Origin: Pseudeuparius sepicola
Taxonomy: Eukaryota > Arthropoda > Insecta > Coleoptera > Anthribidae
Assembly (NCBI GenBank): GCA_963920635.1
Contig: OY987304.1
Coordinates: 34,782,365 to 34,846,364, forward strand
Reading direction: 5' to 3'
DNA length: 64,000 bases
The notes under the pieces are model-generated. The model was not told where the DNA came from and ran no database searches. It saw only the letters and a list, made by a program, of their open reading frames with translations. The translations under genes and the position numbers were made by a program. This document shows, piece after piece, positions 41,963-54,660 of the stretch (positions within the stretch are counted from its first letter, which is position 1; each line of letters begins with the position of its first letter).

Positions 41963-42632
41963 CCAGTGGAAGACCATTTTTTGGTCTCGGTTCGTCGCAA
42001 CGTCTTCTGGACGAATAAAGACGTCTCTCTTAGACGTCCTAGAGACATCTTTAAAAGCCGTCTTCAAGACGACTCTTTTAGGAACATAGAAGACGTATGG
42101 GGAGACGTTTTCGCTTGGTCGCGCGTATCTTCAAGCCACTACTTATCCAAGACGTATCCAGAACTATATATTTAAACTTTTTTTGTTAAAAAATACCGCT
42201 GTATATAGTACCATGATCCAAACCTTTTTAATAACTACAAACATTTTTGCAAGTCTTAATTTTTTAATAAAAAAAGTTCTACGTACCTATAGGTTTCACA
42301 TTTTTAATTGTAATATTGAAATCTAAGATATTTACGGAAATGTTTGTAGATAAAAAATTAGAATTGGATGGAGCATTGATGGCTAGTTCGTGAGCATTGA
42401 TAGCTAGTTCGTCAGAGCGTCGGATTTGTAAACCTATGGTCGTAGGTTCGAACCCCGGCGCTGCCATTGGCATTTTTTTTTTATTTTCCCAGGCCCAAGT
42501 GACGCCACACTTTCGCCTTGTAGACATCCATACGAGACGTCTTGTAGATGTCCACATAAGACGTCTTCTGGTCATGGCATTTGGATGTTGGATGTCGTCA
42601 GAACGTCATCATGACGTCTTCTACCTGGGTTA
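41963..42632. mobile_element. Element rich in AGACGTC words, with internal tRNA-like segment
   Basis: The left end CCCAGTGGAAGAC and right end GTCTTCTACCTGGG are near-inverse. Between them the word AGACGTC, or close variants such as AAGACGTC and AACGTCTTC, recurs at both flanks (41,998-42,110 and 42,530-42,620). Frames at 42,279-42,575 and 42,397-42,747 translate this repetition (TRRLVWMSTRR) and are not real genes. The AT-rich middle (42,180-42,370) and the tRNA-like segment may be later insertions. Confidence 0.5.
42372..42480 (+). repeat. tRNA-derived (tRNA-Thr-like) SINE or pseudogene
   Basis: It has an A-box-like TAGCTAGTTCGTCAGAGCG, an anticodon-arm-like GGATTTGTAAACCT (TGT would be Thr), a B-box GTAGGTTCGAACCCC, then CGGCGCTGCCA and a T run at about 42,473. 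The 5' end is duplicated (GAGCATTGATRGCTAGTTCGT twice in tandem) and cannot pair with the 3' acceptor end, so it is not a functional tRNA. Confidence 0.6.
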
Positions 42633-42639
42633 TCAATAC

Positions 42640-43808
42640 GCGACAAGTATAGACAGGAAAAATCCTATTAGTCCATTTCGCAATAATGACAATGAGGTAG
42701 AAATGAAATTTTTGAAAGTCAGTACTACAAATACCCTGCTCCAGTGAAGTATAATGTACTACTACAAAACAATTTGTGTGTATAATCTAATAATCTCACA
42801 ATTTATAATTCAGCCCCACCAAATTGATGCATATTACGATATTACTATTGATGGTCAGAATTAAATAGAAAAGGGGCAGTTCCGAAATAGGTTCTTGTTT
42901 ATTCCTGCTTCCTGCACCTAACAAATTTGCCTCTACATGTAAAAGAAGTGTGCCTGAGGTCTGATACATGAAAGACAGAACCGTAATCAAGATGTTGCTG
43001 TGGACATTGGACATACGCATATATGAAAGCCCATTCCATGCACAGTTCCATTAACATGCTAAGAAATTTGTACCAGTGTGCACAATAAATGACTGTATTT
43101 GGACTGGCAAGATCAAAACGAAACAAAAACAAACAAATTATCCCTACAATGTCCGCGAACTAAAATGTAATGTTTTTTTTTTTTTACGATTTAAAGGCAT
43201 TGTCAGAAACTTTCATCAGAAACAAAAATAAAGACACGGAAGGACAAAGTGTCAACAAGTTTCACTTATCAAGAGTTTAAGGTATTCAAAGAGAAATCCT
43301 GGCATAATCGAATTCAAATACCTTCGTACACGACGGCTCATATAAATGTGTGAATGTTTTTGGTACGGGAAAGAAACCAACGTTTCCAAAATATCTGAAA
43401 AAGCTGTACCGAACACTACTGGCAATTAGTTTGGAGAAGAATAAACAAGTTCTTTTAAAACTATGCAGAAGTGAATCAATTCCCCTGGAATTCCAAGGAT
43501 GGTGTATCAATCCCTGCCCACTTCAAAAAATGCCTTTGATCTATCTGCAGAACTATGTGTGGATGATAGTGACGTAGGAAGCCTGAGTGATTTTGATGAT
43601 GAGCGTCCATTGATACCTCAATTGATACACTTAGTCCAAAAAATAAAAACATGAAAAAAACTGCAAGTCCAAACATAACTAAATAAACCTTAAATAAAAA
43701 TGAAATTTTCTCTAATAAGATTGTTTTATTTGTATATTTGGCTTTAGATTTAGCAAACAAACCCTTATTAGGTGTTTGGAATGTCTTATTAATAAAATAG
43801 TTATTTAT
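42640..43808. other. Unassigned stretch with short frames
   Basis: A plus frame at 43,350-43,577 (GTGKKPTFPKYLKKLYRTLL) is followed in another frame by an acidic tail (LCVDDSDVGSLSDFDDERPL) ending at about 43,652. This could be a broken exon or a transposon fragment. I do not recognise it. Confidence 0.25.
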
Positions 43809-43924
43809 GTACCAAGGCACTGAAGTTCAACTTTTTATGACTCATGTGGAATTTAATTGCCGAGGACTCTGGCCGAGGCAAATAAACCACATGAGTCATA
43901 AAAAGAGCTTCAGTGCCGAGGTAC
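43809..43924. mobile_element. 115-bp hairpin element, copy 2
   Basis: GTACCAAGGCACTGAAGTTC at the left faces CTTCAGTGCCGAGGTAC at the right, with a near-complete stem and the same CTCTGGCCGAGGCAAATAAA centre (inverted) as copy 1 at 14,026-14,136. The sequence just beyond it (43,925-44,010) is an inverted match to 12,726-12,815, so both loci share more than the hairpin. Confidence 0.75.
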
Positions 43925-44010
43925 ATATTATAATTTTTTTTAAATCGAAAAAAAAAATGTTTTATTAGGCAAAAAAATGATCATACGGGATCACCCGTCC
44001 ATGATCCAAC

Positions 44011-47000
44011 TGCGCGCGGCGTTGCTTGACTTTGACGATTGCTCTACCTAGGTCACGTCTGACAAGACACGGCGCCTTCGAACAGAAAAACCAAACTGCT
44101 GCTTGTTGTGCAGCCTCCATAACAAATCTATTGATATTCAAACCTACTAAAATATTTATACTGAAAGTTTGCGCTGCTATAGGTAACAATTTCGCAATGT
44201 GTACGAAAAGTTAAATGGGCCTTTATTAGCCGGGTTTTAAATATTTGGTCACTTTGGACGGGCGATATGGCTCCGCGTCTGACGTTTGATGTTATCATCT
44301 CCCCAAGGCCTACTTATTGAAAAAATCGTACTATAATGGACTACTTCAGTGCCGCTTTCTGAGCCTTTAATGATGATTTTGGGACACTTTACTGCCGATT
44401 TCAAGAAAACAAATTTTACAGGTGATTTCAAACTTTCAATCGCGTTTTTTTCAACATGTTTTACGGACTTATGTGAATCTGCTTGTACGCCCACAAATAA
44501 TGTTATGTGTGATTCTAAACATAATTTAACTTTAATTCCCAAAGCATGTTTAAATAATCCCCGCAAATTGGATTTTTTGCATTTGCATTTGCTTTGGAAT
44601 TGAAAAACAGATATCTAGTTGAAAGACAGGCAATAGAATAGAAATAGAAATCAGTTTTTTGAATCCTATTCACATTTACAGTGCATTTTATGGCCGATTT
44701 TCTACGCTCTTTAACCTACTTCGGTTCTAGTTGAAGGATTTTGCCATTTTCTGAACAAAATCAGAATAAAATAAATAGGTATAATTGTATCGCTATTTGT
44801 ACAAAGGCTACATTCATATTCTACCCGAATAGGTTAAAGAAATCTGCTGTTAACGCCATAAGTTTTTAATCTATGTCTATGTACATTGTGCATAATATCA
44901 CTGATACTATGCACACACTGATACTGTATCAGTGACTATAGAAATAGTCACTGATAGTATATAATATGTAGACCTTCAAAACCATCGAAAACGCTAGACA
45001 ATATTGCCTTTTCCTTACATTATACCGTTCAACGATAATAATAATAATAATAATAACCGACCTTCTTGGATCTTTGCCGAAAGCTCAAATCATTGCTCGG
45101 ACACGCTGTAGATGGTTTACCTTAGCATCCATTCATCACCAGGTTGTGACGTGAATGTTATTTTTCTTCCCTTTTCTATTACCTTTAAACATAGGAAATG
45201 ATATCACAACATCCTGGAAAATTTTCTGTATCATACTACTGACTAATTAAGTAGTTATATTTGGCATAATTTTGTACTCAATCACATCTAACATCGGGCT
45301 CATAAATTATGCACTTTGGACTTATTGCTCATTCGAATTTCCGAGGCGCACTGGTATTTAAAGTTCCTGGCAGTTGGATTTCAAAATGGAACAGCCATAC
45401 TGTGAGAGGCGCCAGACTGTCCGACACTGTAATGTGATCAAGTTTAAACCGTCTTAACAGAAAATAAGTGGCATTTTAGTAGCTCAGAAATAACGATTAT
45501 GTCCTTAAATCAGTCATTATTTGTTCTCGTCGTCGGGTTTTTTAAAGGAATAACTATAAATGATATACTCATTTTACACTCATATTCAAACAATCCGTTT
45601 GCGGCTGTGGGGTTGCTTAAACCTTTCTCAAGTGTTGATTACAATTTTTGCAGGTCACATTCGATCTAGATACCTATAAATTGAATCAAGCTTTTATTAG
45701 GCTTTATTCGATGACACAAATGCTTAGATAGGGCTTGGATAGGGCTGTATGGTGTATTGCCCTTTTCAACAGTGATGTTCAATTCAAGCATCATTAAAAT
45801 TCTATTCAATAATGTATCCTATCCGCTATACTAGAATATATAATATCTACACTAGAATATAATAAATATACATGCACGCAAGAGGCATAATTTTTTATTG
45901 TCTTTTTATCCACATTATCTTCATTAAATTAGAATAAATAAATTATTCCGAACCATCTTGATCAGGACGTCCTATGTGTTTTTCATAATAATAGATATAT
46001 CTACCTACATACAAATAATTAATAATCATAATATTAATTAAAAAGTTTGTGACTTTATAGGATAGTGATTATTTTAGCATTTGGTAATACCTCAGACTAA
46101 AGATAGTCTGAGGGTAATACCAATACCATCATATAAGATGTAATATAATAATGTACTGGTTTCTATTCAACACTGCATCTTCCAAATTTCTGGAAAAGAC
46201 CGTTTCAAAATATCTGAGCTTCAAACTTGCTCGCTTTCTTAGGACCTCCTCACAACATGCCTTCGTTGGAAACACTCCTTAAATACAAAAATAGCAAAAC
46301 AAACGTGTGTGGGCGACCAACATGGGGTTGCTGGTGCAATAATCAACTGTCTAGACTTCTCGGCTGATTTGTCTCTTTGTTTTTGTTATTAGATTTGTGT
46401 CGGACAGTGCCTTATTAGATAGGTACATTGTTGCTTTGGTAATGGAGAACGGGAAGTAGGTACGAAACATATGCACAATGTTTGAAAAGTTAGTCAAGAA
46501 CCTGCTACAATTTAAAATTTATAAAAAATAATAAACAAGCCTGGTCTGGTAGGTAGGTATATGCATTTCCTACGGTCATAAATTTCTCTAATCGCCAGCA
46601 AATGATTTATATTTTTATTCGTATATGGCTTTCAAAGCTAGCCCACAAATTATTAATTAGCTATCTACTTAAGGTTAAAAAATCTAGAAAATTAGGATAT
46701 TTCTAATAATTTCCCCTAATTAATTTCAAACAAAATTTCTCCGCATCAAAAAGTTTCCCATTCCTTTGCGATCATATGCAAGTATTTATAAAAAAATTGA
46801 TCTAAATAAGTAAGATATGCGCATTCCAGTATAATATTGTATATTCAGTGAAATGTTTCGTGTTATATTATTTTACTTTCTTGTAGTTACACAACTGCTT
46901 AATTTGAAGTGTAAAGGAAGGAAGCACGTATTGCCATTGTTCCTTAAATTAATTACATGCATTTAATTAAGAAGACTTAATAAGTGCTAATTAATAATTA

Positions 47001-47194
47001 AAGCATGAAAGTAACCTTAAACATTCTCAGTTGTAGTTTTACAATAATTTGTCTTATTATAGTGTGGATTGGAACAATTGCAGAACTTTTTACAGGGTAC
47101 CCGGTACCCGCACAGATGACTTTAATTGTGGTACCCGGTATAGTTATCCATACATTTAAAAGCATAACTGATCTATACTTTTTTTTTGTATAAG
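44011..47194. other. Non-coding stretch
   Basis: It holds an AAT microsatellite at 45,034-45,056 and overlapping hairpins at 44,898-44,960. Minus-strand frames at 43,965-44,189 and 44,249-44,566 match nothing recognised. No gene called. Confidence 0.45.
44898..44960. repeat. Overlapping hairpins
   Basis: CACTGATA, CTG, TATCAGTG (44,919-44,937 approx.) overlaps ATCAGTGACTAT, AGAA, ATAGTCACTGAT. A third CACTGATACTAT at 44,899 can also pair, so alternative stems compete. Confidence 0.6.
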
Positions 47195-47285
47195 ATTTGT
47201 TATACGCCATTGAATATAAGAAATACGCCCCCTGTAGGCTCAATGCGAAACTAAGTCTATGGGCCATGCCATTTTGTTGATCCGT
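47195..47285. repeat. Dispersed repeat fragment, first half
   Basis: TATACGCCATTGAATATAAG, ACGCCCCCTGTAGG and ATGGGCCATGCC match the inverse of 54,580-54,655. The second half of the same repeat appears at 48,250-48,410, about 960 bp away. Confidence 0.65.
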
Positions 47286-48249
47286 ATATTATGTTTTCTG
47301 TTTTGTTCAAAATCAGTCAAAAAAGCTTTATTTTCTAAAGTTGACTATTATAATAATGTAGTAAATAACAACAGTTGAATTCAAATGTTTAAATATTCCC
47401 GCCACGCTTGTGCCAAAAAAGAGAGAAGAGTTAAAGAAGAGTTGTTAGAAAATGAAATAAAGCAAGTAAAATGGGATTTTTATTATGATTACCACGCCCA
47501 AAAGGCCTCCCACAGTTATCAGAAGTGGAATTTGAACATGCTAAAGTGTTATGGAGTGTAATTACGAAGTTTTAGCAAAGTCTAGTATCCTCTAGACTTT
47601 GGTTTTAGTGCGAGATTCGGACGAAAAACCGTCTTGATTCGATCGCCGAGGTCCTAACCTAAACATTTTTTTTGTTCGTTTGTTCCTGAAAACATTTTCG
47701 AGATGGAACAAGTTTCGAATCAATTTAATTTAACCAACAAAGTTCTCTATTTCGAATTCTGCTTTTAGTTCATTTTTAGTTGCCTGTTGCCTTTGCAATT
47801 ACATAAATCATAAACAATAATGTTTAAACTTTATAATCACCGGTAAGTACAGTTTCCCGCGGTGTATGTCTGCCCCGATTTTTTTTAAATTTTCGGGGTC
47901 CCTGAACAAGAATCTGACCTTAGTTTTTGGTGCTCTGGCGTAGTTTCCGAGAAAATGAATTTTCAAATTTCCTTTGACACCTCACTTTTCATGGCGATAT
48001 TTGTGGTTATAATCCGGATGAATTTTTACTATATGCAGCTCAAACTGATCACCACACTATTTTGCACCTTTTGCAACATCGAAACTTCGCGGAAACCCGC
48101 GGAAAATCCGAAATTTGGAAAGATTTGGGCCGTGTTTACGTTCTGCCCGGCCGCTGTTTTCGCCCCACAATCGGCGGGCGCCGATTGTCGAGGGGAACTT
48201 TTACCTAATAACCAAATAACTTTATGAAGACGACCACAAAATATATAGA

Positions 48250-48410
48250 AGACGACAAGAACAATGAACAAGAACAAACAACAACGCAGTGTGAACCCAA
48301 AGTGTGCCCAAAGCTAGAGGTGACAATGGCCCATATAGTTAGTTCGCATAGTGCCCGTCGGGGCGTTGGCATCTTAAATTCAGTCGCGTATTCGCGTTTT
48401 TCATGTTAGA
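48250..48410. repeat. Dispersed repeat fragment, second half
   Basis: AACAATGAACAAGAACAAAC, ACGCAGTGTGAACCCAA, AATGGCCCATATAGTTAG, CCGTCGGGGCGTTGGCATC and AATTCAGTCGCGTAT match the inverse of 54,445-54,580, where this block directly adjoins the first half. Confidence 0.65.
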
Positions 48411-51020
48411 TTGAAATTTGTTAGTATAAAGTATAAAGAAACTTGTTGAGTTACAGAGTAAAACTTCTTTAGGAATTAAGAATAACGAATTTATTGAATA
48501 ACCGATTCGTTCCTTTAAAATTAATCTATCCCATTTTTATAGTATGTATAGGTGTACATAAGAGAATGAATGAAGATGAAGTTTAGATAGATAGATTCTG
48601 AAAGGTGGTTTAGATATTCTATCGTGAATAGAATCACTGTCGTTTTTCATTCTTCTGGCTATGCTTTCAGATTTTTTATAAAACATTTTAAATAAATATT
48701 CGTCACAAAGAAGTGTAAGAGAGTAAGATAGGTATTTATTGTAAAGTACCTATAATTTCACGGTTGAATGAAACTTTAATTTTTAACGTTTGAAAGGTCA
48801 GGAATTTATTGTTGCTCATTTCAATATTAACGTATTTCTTATACTCACATAGTGTTGATAATTTTTGAGAAAATCTCCACGAACTGGTTGTGAAAGAATG
48901 TTGACATGCTTATTTTAATGAAATTCATATAGGTATAATAGGTAAATAATGTGTTCAAATATTTGTATACTAGTAATTTTAAAAGGATTATTTGTAGCTT
49001 ATTTTAAATGTACTTCAGCTTGCTTCTACGAACAAGCGCATATACCCACCTAATATCGATTCTACATTAGAAGTTAGGTGAATCATCGAGGATTGCTTCA
49101 GTAGGTATCGTCTTACTATGAGTGTTTTCATGAATTGGTTTCTAGGAAATGTTAAGGCGTCTTTGTTTGTAATTTTAACATTCTTAGAAGAAATTGATAA
49201 AGTTTTCAAACAAGTAAATTAATGTGTGCATAATAATTTATGATGATGGTCAACAGTATTTCGTAAAATAATGACTTTAAACCGATATTAGCTCTTTTCA
49301 GCAAAGACAAAATTTAATAGAATGGATTTTATCTTGAAAAGTGTCATTTGGTTGGCCTTGACTCAAAATTGACCTTAAAAAGTGCATCGAACTGAGACAA
49401 CTATTTATGTACCGGTGTGTTCCAAAAGTGTGTTTGTCAGAATGGGATACCATTTAATTCCTAACGGTAGGTGTAGGTACCTATTTACCAGCTTAGGCAG
49501 TATTTTAAATACACATAAACATAAGCGGTAATGTTCTAAATTTAATGGCAAATTCTGCAAAAACCAGTTTTGTGGGCTAAGAAAGCAGACATACTTTCTT
49601 CATGATAGGGATTTCTCCTCCTTATGCGACTTGTTATAGAAAAAAAAGTAGAATTCTTTAACTTTTCTAGGTAATGTAGATATAGTCAGATGGCCGGCCA
49701 GAAATTGGATTCCGATTTTATGAAACAACAGAAGGTCCATTTCTCGGTCTCAAATTACAATAATCTGCGATGCAGACCAACAAGCAATCTTTTATTTAAA
49801 TTATAGTAATATCTATCTGTAGATTCATTATCATGGTAAAAATAAAAATGAAACACACAGTCAAATTAATTATTTTTATCACAATACAGTAATGGTCATC
49901 ATGACTTCATTCACGAGTCAATATTGTGATTTTGTACGTAATAAAAATTCGGCTCTCTGCACAATATTTAATTATTTACATAAGATATTTTAGTTAATTG
50001 CTAATGAGCTCACTCCCCATGCACGTAGGAAAGCACTTGGCATTTTTTTTTATAAAAACTATTTTCATCGTGTTTTTCTTATTATGACGATACTATTGAA
50101 CCCTCTATTCTCTTTCTTAATTTTTTTTTACCTCTATTGATGCATATAAATTTGTTATAGTGTGTTTATAAAAGAACCAATTCTGAATCGGACGACAAAG
50201 CTATTGATTTAACTTTTAGTATGACGTGGAAGCCTATGCCGTATTTGTTACGAGGACTGGGACAAATAAACTGAGAACGCTTCGCGTGCCCTGACTCCAG
50301 AAGAAGTTGTAATGTAAGGACTCTACCAACTTCTGGTCTGTAGACGGAGTCTAGTCTCAGTCTGGTAGTTTCAGAGCTACATATTACAAAATGTTTGTGT
50401 GGTGTGGTCCAGTTGTATTGGACGATATGGGAAGTTTTTAATTGTTTTTATAATCTTAAACTGGTCTTAGATCTATATGTCGATGCTGGTTGTTAGAATA
50501 TTAATCATGAAGTCGACGAACAACGAACGAATGCGATTCCCAACTATTGCTGTGATATCGGAAATAGTAGGTCCTACTATAGAAGAATGTCCTACTTAGT
50601 AGCTTGGCGCACATTTATTATTCCATTATTCCATTAAGTAAAATAATAGGTAATTCTATTCCTTTACTCCTTTACCTGGTAGTAAATAGCGTTAGGTTAT
50701 GGTCTTCAGGACCCTTCAAAATTCATTCGGAATTCTGCCTACTCTTGCTATGGGTACGTTACAAAAGAGATGGATAGGTAATTCTGTCAATAGTATGCTT
50801 TAGTTCTCAGCGTAAGTAGGTAGACAATAAAAAACATTTGCCACGCAGAAGTTTTATTGTTATTGTTTAAAATTTAGCACATGGATGGAACATCCCGCTG
50901 GTTCAACAATTGAGAATAATTGTTATTAACAAGTTTATAACATCTGCACAGCGAGCCTCGCGGAGTCTCGTATAACGTACATTTTTTAGAAAAATATTTA
51001 ATATTCTTCTTTGTTCATGT
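48411..51020. other. Non-coding stretch
   Basis: AT-rich; no gene, repeat or hairpin recognised with confidence. Confidence 0.45.
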
Positions 51021-51920
51021 GCAGGGTGACTCAAATAAAGTGTTAAGTCCTCTTATTTCCTTAGTTTGTGAGATGAAAAGGTCAACTAAAAACCAGGATG
51101 ACCCAGTTTTTTCCCGGAAATCCGAATCCAGCTTCAGAATTGTTATAGAAAAGTTGTTTTTAATCATGATAAAAAATAATAAAAAAAACAAAAAATAATA
51201 AAAAGGGCTCATTTACAATTTGAATATCACATCCGGTTTAACTGGTAGAAAAACATATTTTTAGAAATTGTTATTTTTCTGTAAATTAAAATGCCATTAG
51301 ATATCCCTTAAAATTACCTTTTCAGATATACCTAGGTATATAACATTATATCTTATCTCTTAGCGTTTTCGAAATATTTGCGTATGTTTTCCATGTTGGC
51401 ATAGAATCGGAAAGCGTTTGTTACAACCAAATGGATAAAACGAATTCTCAGTCTACTTAACATGGTTGTGGTTGTGTAGTACGTTCAGTTACTTCTATAA
51501 GCGATGCCAACCGGGAAATCATAGGCGAATATCTCGGAAACGGTAAAAGATAACCATATAATGTTATAACTCCCTGAAAAGGTAATTTTAAGGGCTATCT
51601 AATGACATCTACAGAAAATAACAATTTCTAAAAATATTTTTTTAGTTCCGATTAAACCGGAAGTGATACCTCAAATTATAAATGAGCCGATTTTGTTATT
51701 TTTGGCCCTTAATATCAAAAATGCAAGTAAAAAATAAGTAATTTTTATTTTTTCGTAAAAATAGATTTTTGGCCTTAACTTTTCGAAAAGCCCGTAAGTA
51801 TATCAATTCTGAAACTAGATTCGGATTCCCCGAAAAAAGTGCCATCATCTTGGTTTTTAGTTGGCTTTTTATCTCAAAAACTAAGGAAATAAACGGACTT
51901 AACACCCGACTCCCTGTAGC
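51021..51920. mobile_element. Foldback element, about 900 bp
   Basis: GCAGGGTGACTCAAATAAAG and GTTAAGTCC at the left face GGACTTAACACCCGACTCCC TGTAGC at the right. The arms run about 330 bp with good matches in TTATTTCCTTAGTTT, CGGTTTAA and AAAATTACCTTTTCAG. The loop is near 51,430. No coding capacity. The CAGGGTG end places it with the other foldbacks of this window. Confidence 0.75.
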
Positions 51921-52729
51921 TATTATATTATACATATGTATGTATATAGACAATAGTTTTTAATGATTGTTTCGGTGAATTTTATTGGAATCCAAATTGT
52001 GTCTATGATTTGCAGATTCCTTGGAATAATAATTATTTTAATAACATATAGATATGCGTGATGCGTGATAATACATATTAACGTATATTATGGATATAAA
52101 ATCTGTTTTTCAAAAAAACTGGCAAAGGCAAAATCTGATTGGGAATTAAATGTATGTTTACTGGAGGTCAGTAAATAAAAGGCAAAATACATAGAGATAA
52201 TTTTTTTATATTAAAGTTCATATAGTATAAACAAACACATGAATGGTATTCAAATTCAATGAACTGATTTTTCCGGTTAACCGACCACAGCTGATATATT
52301 TTAATTCCAATAATATTGTTGCCAATGTTACACAGGTGTGGACTCATATATTTTTTTGCTAGATTGGTCGATAGAAGTAGCACAATAATTTGTGCACTAT
52401 TTTTATTAGATCTACAACGATCTCTGAGCAAAATTAAGGTTGATAGTTTATAGCCAGTGAGTTTTAACTTTACATTTTGTTAAATATACATAGGTATAGG
52501 TAGGTACATCATATAACTCGTTCAGTTGGTCTTGTGATTCAGTTAAAAATTTCAATCACAAAATTAGTTGCCAACAAGGAAGTTGACCAGTTTCTAGCTG
52601 TTTTTGTTAATATTTTTTGAAATTCAAGGTTGAAGCTACGAGACACATGATTGGGTCCGCGCACAATTATACGGGGGTTGGTAAAAAAGTTATCGCGAAT
52701 AAACCTTTTTTGCAAAGTAAAAAAAATAT

Positions 52730-53110
52730 TTTTACCTACACAATAATTAGAGAACCTTTAAGTAGTATTCCCGAATATTTAGTTTTTTTGAAATAACTTC
52801 CGGATATAGCGGAAATGAGTGATTTTCTCTATTTTACACTTTACACATTTCATTAAACCACTATAGGATTATTTTTGAATTCTGAATCCAACGATATAGG
52901 TATAACTCGACTTATTTATCTCCAACCGTTTCCGAGATATTTACCAAAAAAGCTCCATCAAATTACATACATGGTTAGTGTCTGATGTTCGATCCTAGTT
53001 GGCCAAACAATAAAACCAAATTTATGACAAATCAAGTCAGCCATGATAGATAATAAAACTGACAATCAAGTAGGCTCTCAATTCAACATTCTATCTAATA
53101 TATTAGTAGA
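52730..53110. repeat. Family X foldback arm, copy 2
   Basis: ATTCTGAATCCAACGATAT, GTGTCTGATGTTCGATYC, AAATCAAGTCAGCCATGA and ACTGACAATCAAGTAG match 35,890-36,235 in order. No full opposing arm is present, though AGAATGTTRAATT pairs locally near 53,090-53,120. Confidence 0.7.
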
Positions 53111-53279
53111 TAGAATGTTAAATTGGCTATAGCCATTCAACTACTTTCAACTTAAGTAAAAATCTGGTGGAATTATGAAACATCTATTATCAATAATATT
53201 TTTCCGGTTGTATATTTCCGTTGTTCATCGCACAAAAAATATATATTTTTTAAAAATCCAGCTCCACCTCTTGCAAAAT

Positions 53280-53650
53280 GAAGGTTTAACATTGTTTGAC
53301 AATATTCCAGTCGTTTTTCAGCATCTCCAGGGAATAAGCCTTTGAACAGGTAATATTTTGAAGGCTTTAAATTTGTTTAATTTCATTACCCTTTGTATTG
53401 TAGACCGGGGAATTTGTAAGTCTCTTGCATCTCTCTGTGATTTTTCGTTATTTCTTCTGAGATAATTTAAAATTCCTCCTCCATTTTTTCTTTTGCTAAT
53501 TACACTTATACAAAAATACATACGGTATACAAAATTCGGGTAGATCCTCGAATTCCCCTTAATTTTTACTACAAAGTCATTTTTGAATGACGATTTTATG
53601 TTAACCTGTCTCCTCGTAACACTCTTTTTCCGCATTATGGGCCACCCTGT
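53280..53650 (-). pseudogene. Tc1/mariner-type helix-turn-helix relic, copy 2
   Basis: The minus-strand translation includes SQRDARDLQIPRSTIQRVMK, then NKFKAFKILPVQRLIPWRC, and in the next frame the WDAEKRLEYC-type junction decays. This matches the same helix-turn-helix and linker region as the relic at 14,330-14,620. The segment ends upstream at CACCCTGTA (53,643-53,651), a foldback-like terminus. No DDE domain remains. Confidence 0.6.
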
Positions 53651-54361
53651 ACCTATCCTCTATCCAAGCAAAATCTTGATGCAATAGTACAGAGACAATT
53701 ATTATTAATAGGGTTACTGTTTACTTTATTCATCAAGATTAGCACGCGATGATTTTTTTTCAGATCTTACAAATCTAAAACAGCAAAAAAGTATGTGGAA
53801 CCATGATAAATCTATTATTAATTTCCAATTACAGCAGATTAATAGAACAGTCAAGGAATTAAGTCCTATTAAATATAAATCCTAGTGTAAATCCCAAGAA
53901 CGTTGTTCTTCATGCGTGAGTAACCCATAGTAAATTCAAAGATAAAAATTATTGCTTACAATTTTATTTGCACTTGGCAACCCGATAAGTTACTTCAAGG
54001 AAACTCTGACATTTAGGTATCTCTAAGCTGTAGAAATAAGTTAAGGCTATGACATTATTTTTGTTTATATCCGATTAAGTGGATATTCTGTATTGATTGA
54101 CTATTATTTTACTTTAGATTGTGTAGTTTTTACATTTTAAACATTAACAGGACGTTATACAACTAGAGAAACTGAGTTTCCTCCGTATAATTGACTGGAA
54201 AATTGAAGGAGCTCTTATAACCACTATCACTTTCTTCGTATTTCCTAGACTAAATCAACAGCATCCTTCATTAAGTATCATTAACTAAAATTAATAACTT
54301 CCACAAAGCAGATCCATATCCGTTATTTTTTTGCAAATAATAATAATCAGAATCATCTGAA

Positions 54362-54442
54362 TGCTTGTGCGGGGGAGGGGGGCAATTACTATTATTTGGT
54401 CTTCGTTGCCATTTGCAGTTAGGGCCGACTTTTCCCGATATA
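54362..54442. repeat. G-rich dispersed repeat next to an AAT tract, copy 1
   Basis: It matches 57,398-57,484: GCTTGTGCGGGGGAGGGGGG, GTCTTCGTTGCCATTTGC and AGGGCCGACTTTTCCCGA. A short AATAATAATAATC tract precedes it. Confidence 0.7.
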
Positions 54443-54660
54443 ACTAGGATACGCGACTGAATTTAAGATGCCAACGCCCCGACGGGACTATGCGAACTAA
54501 TATATGGGCCATCGTCACCATGGGAATGGTGCTAGCCTTGGGTCTACACTGCGTTGTTCTTTGTTGTTGTTCATTGTTGGCATGGCCCATATACTAGTTT
54601 AGCATTAAACCTATAGGGGGCGTTTTTCTTATATTCAATGGCGTATAGCATTCGCTCAAG
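54443..54660. repeat. Dispersed repeat, complete arrangement
   Basis: Contiguous inverse of the two fragments at 47,195-47,285 and 48,250-48,410. It begins in sequence adjoining TTTTCCCGATATAACTAGG and ends near TTCAATGGCGTATAGC. Confidence 0.65.

Noticed and set aside
42396..42466. Functional tRNA-Thr(TGT) gene
   Set aside because: The B box and anticodon arm look good, but the 5' end is duplicated and cannot form the acceptor stem.
42279..42575. Arginine-rich minus frame (TRRLVWMSTRR) as a protein
   Set aside because: It is a translation of repeated AGACGTC words and crosses a tRNA-like segment.
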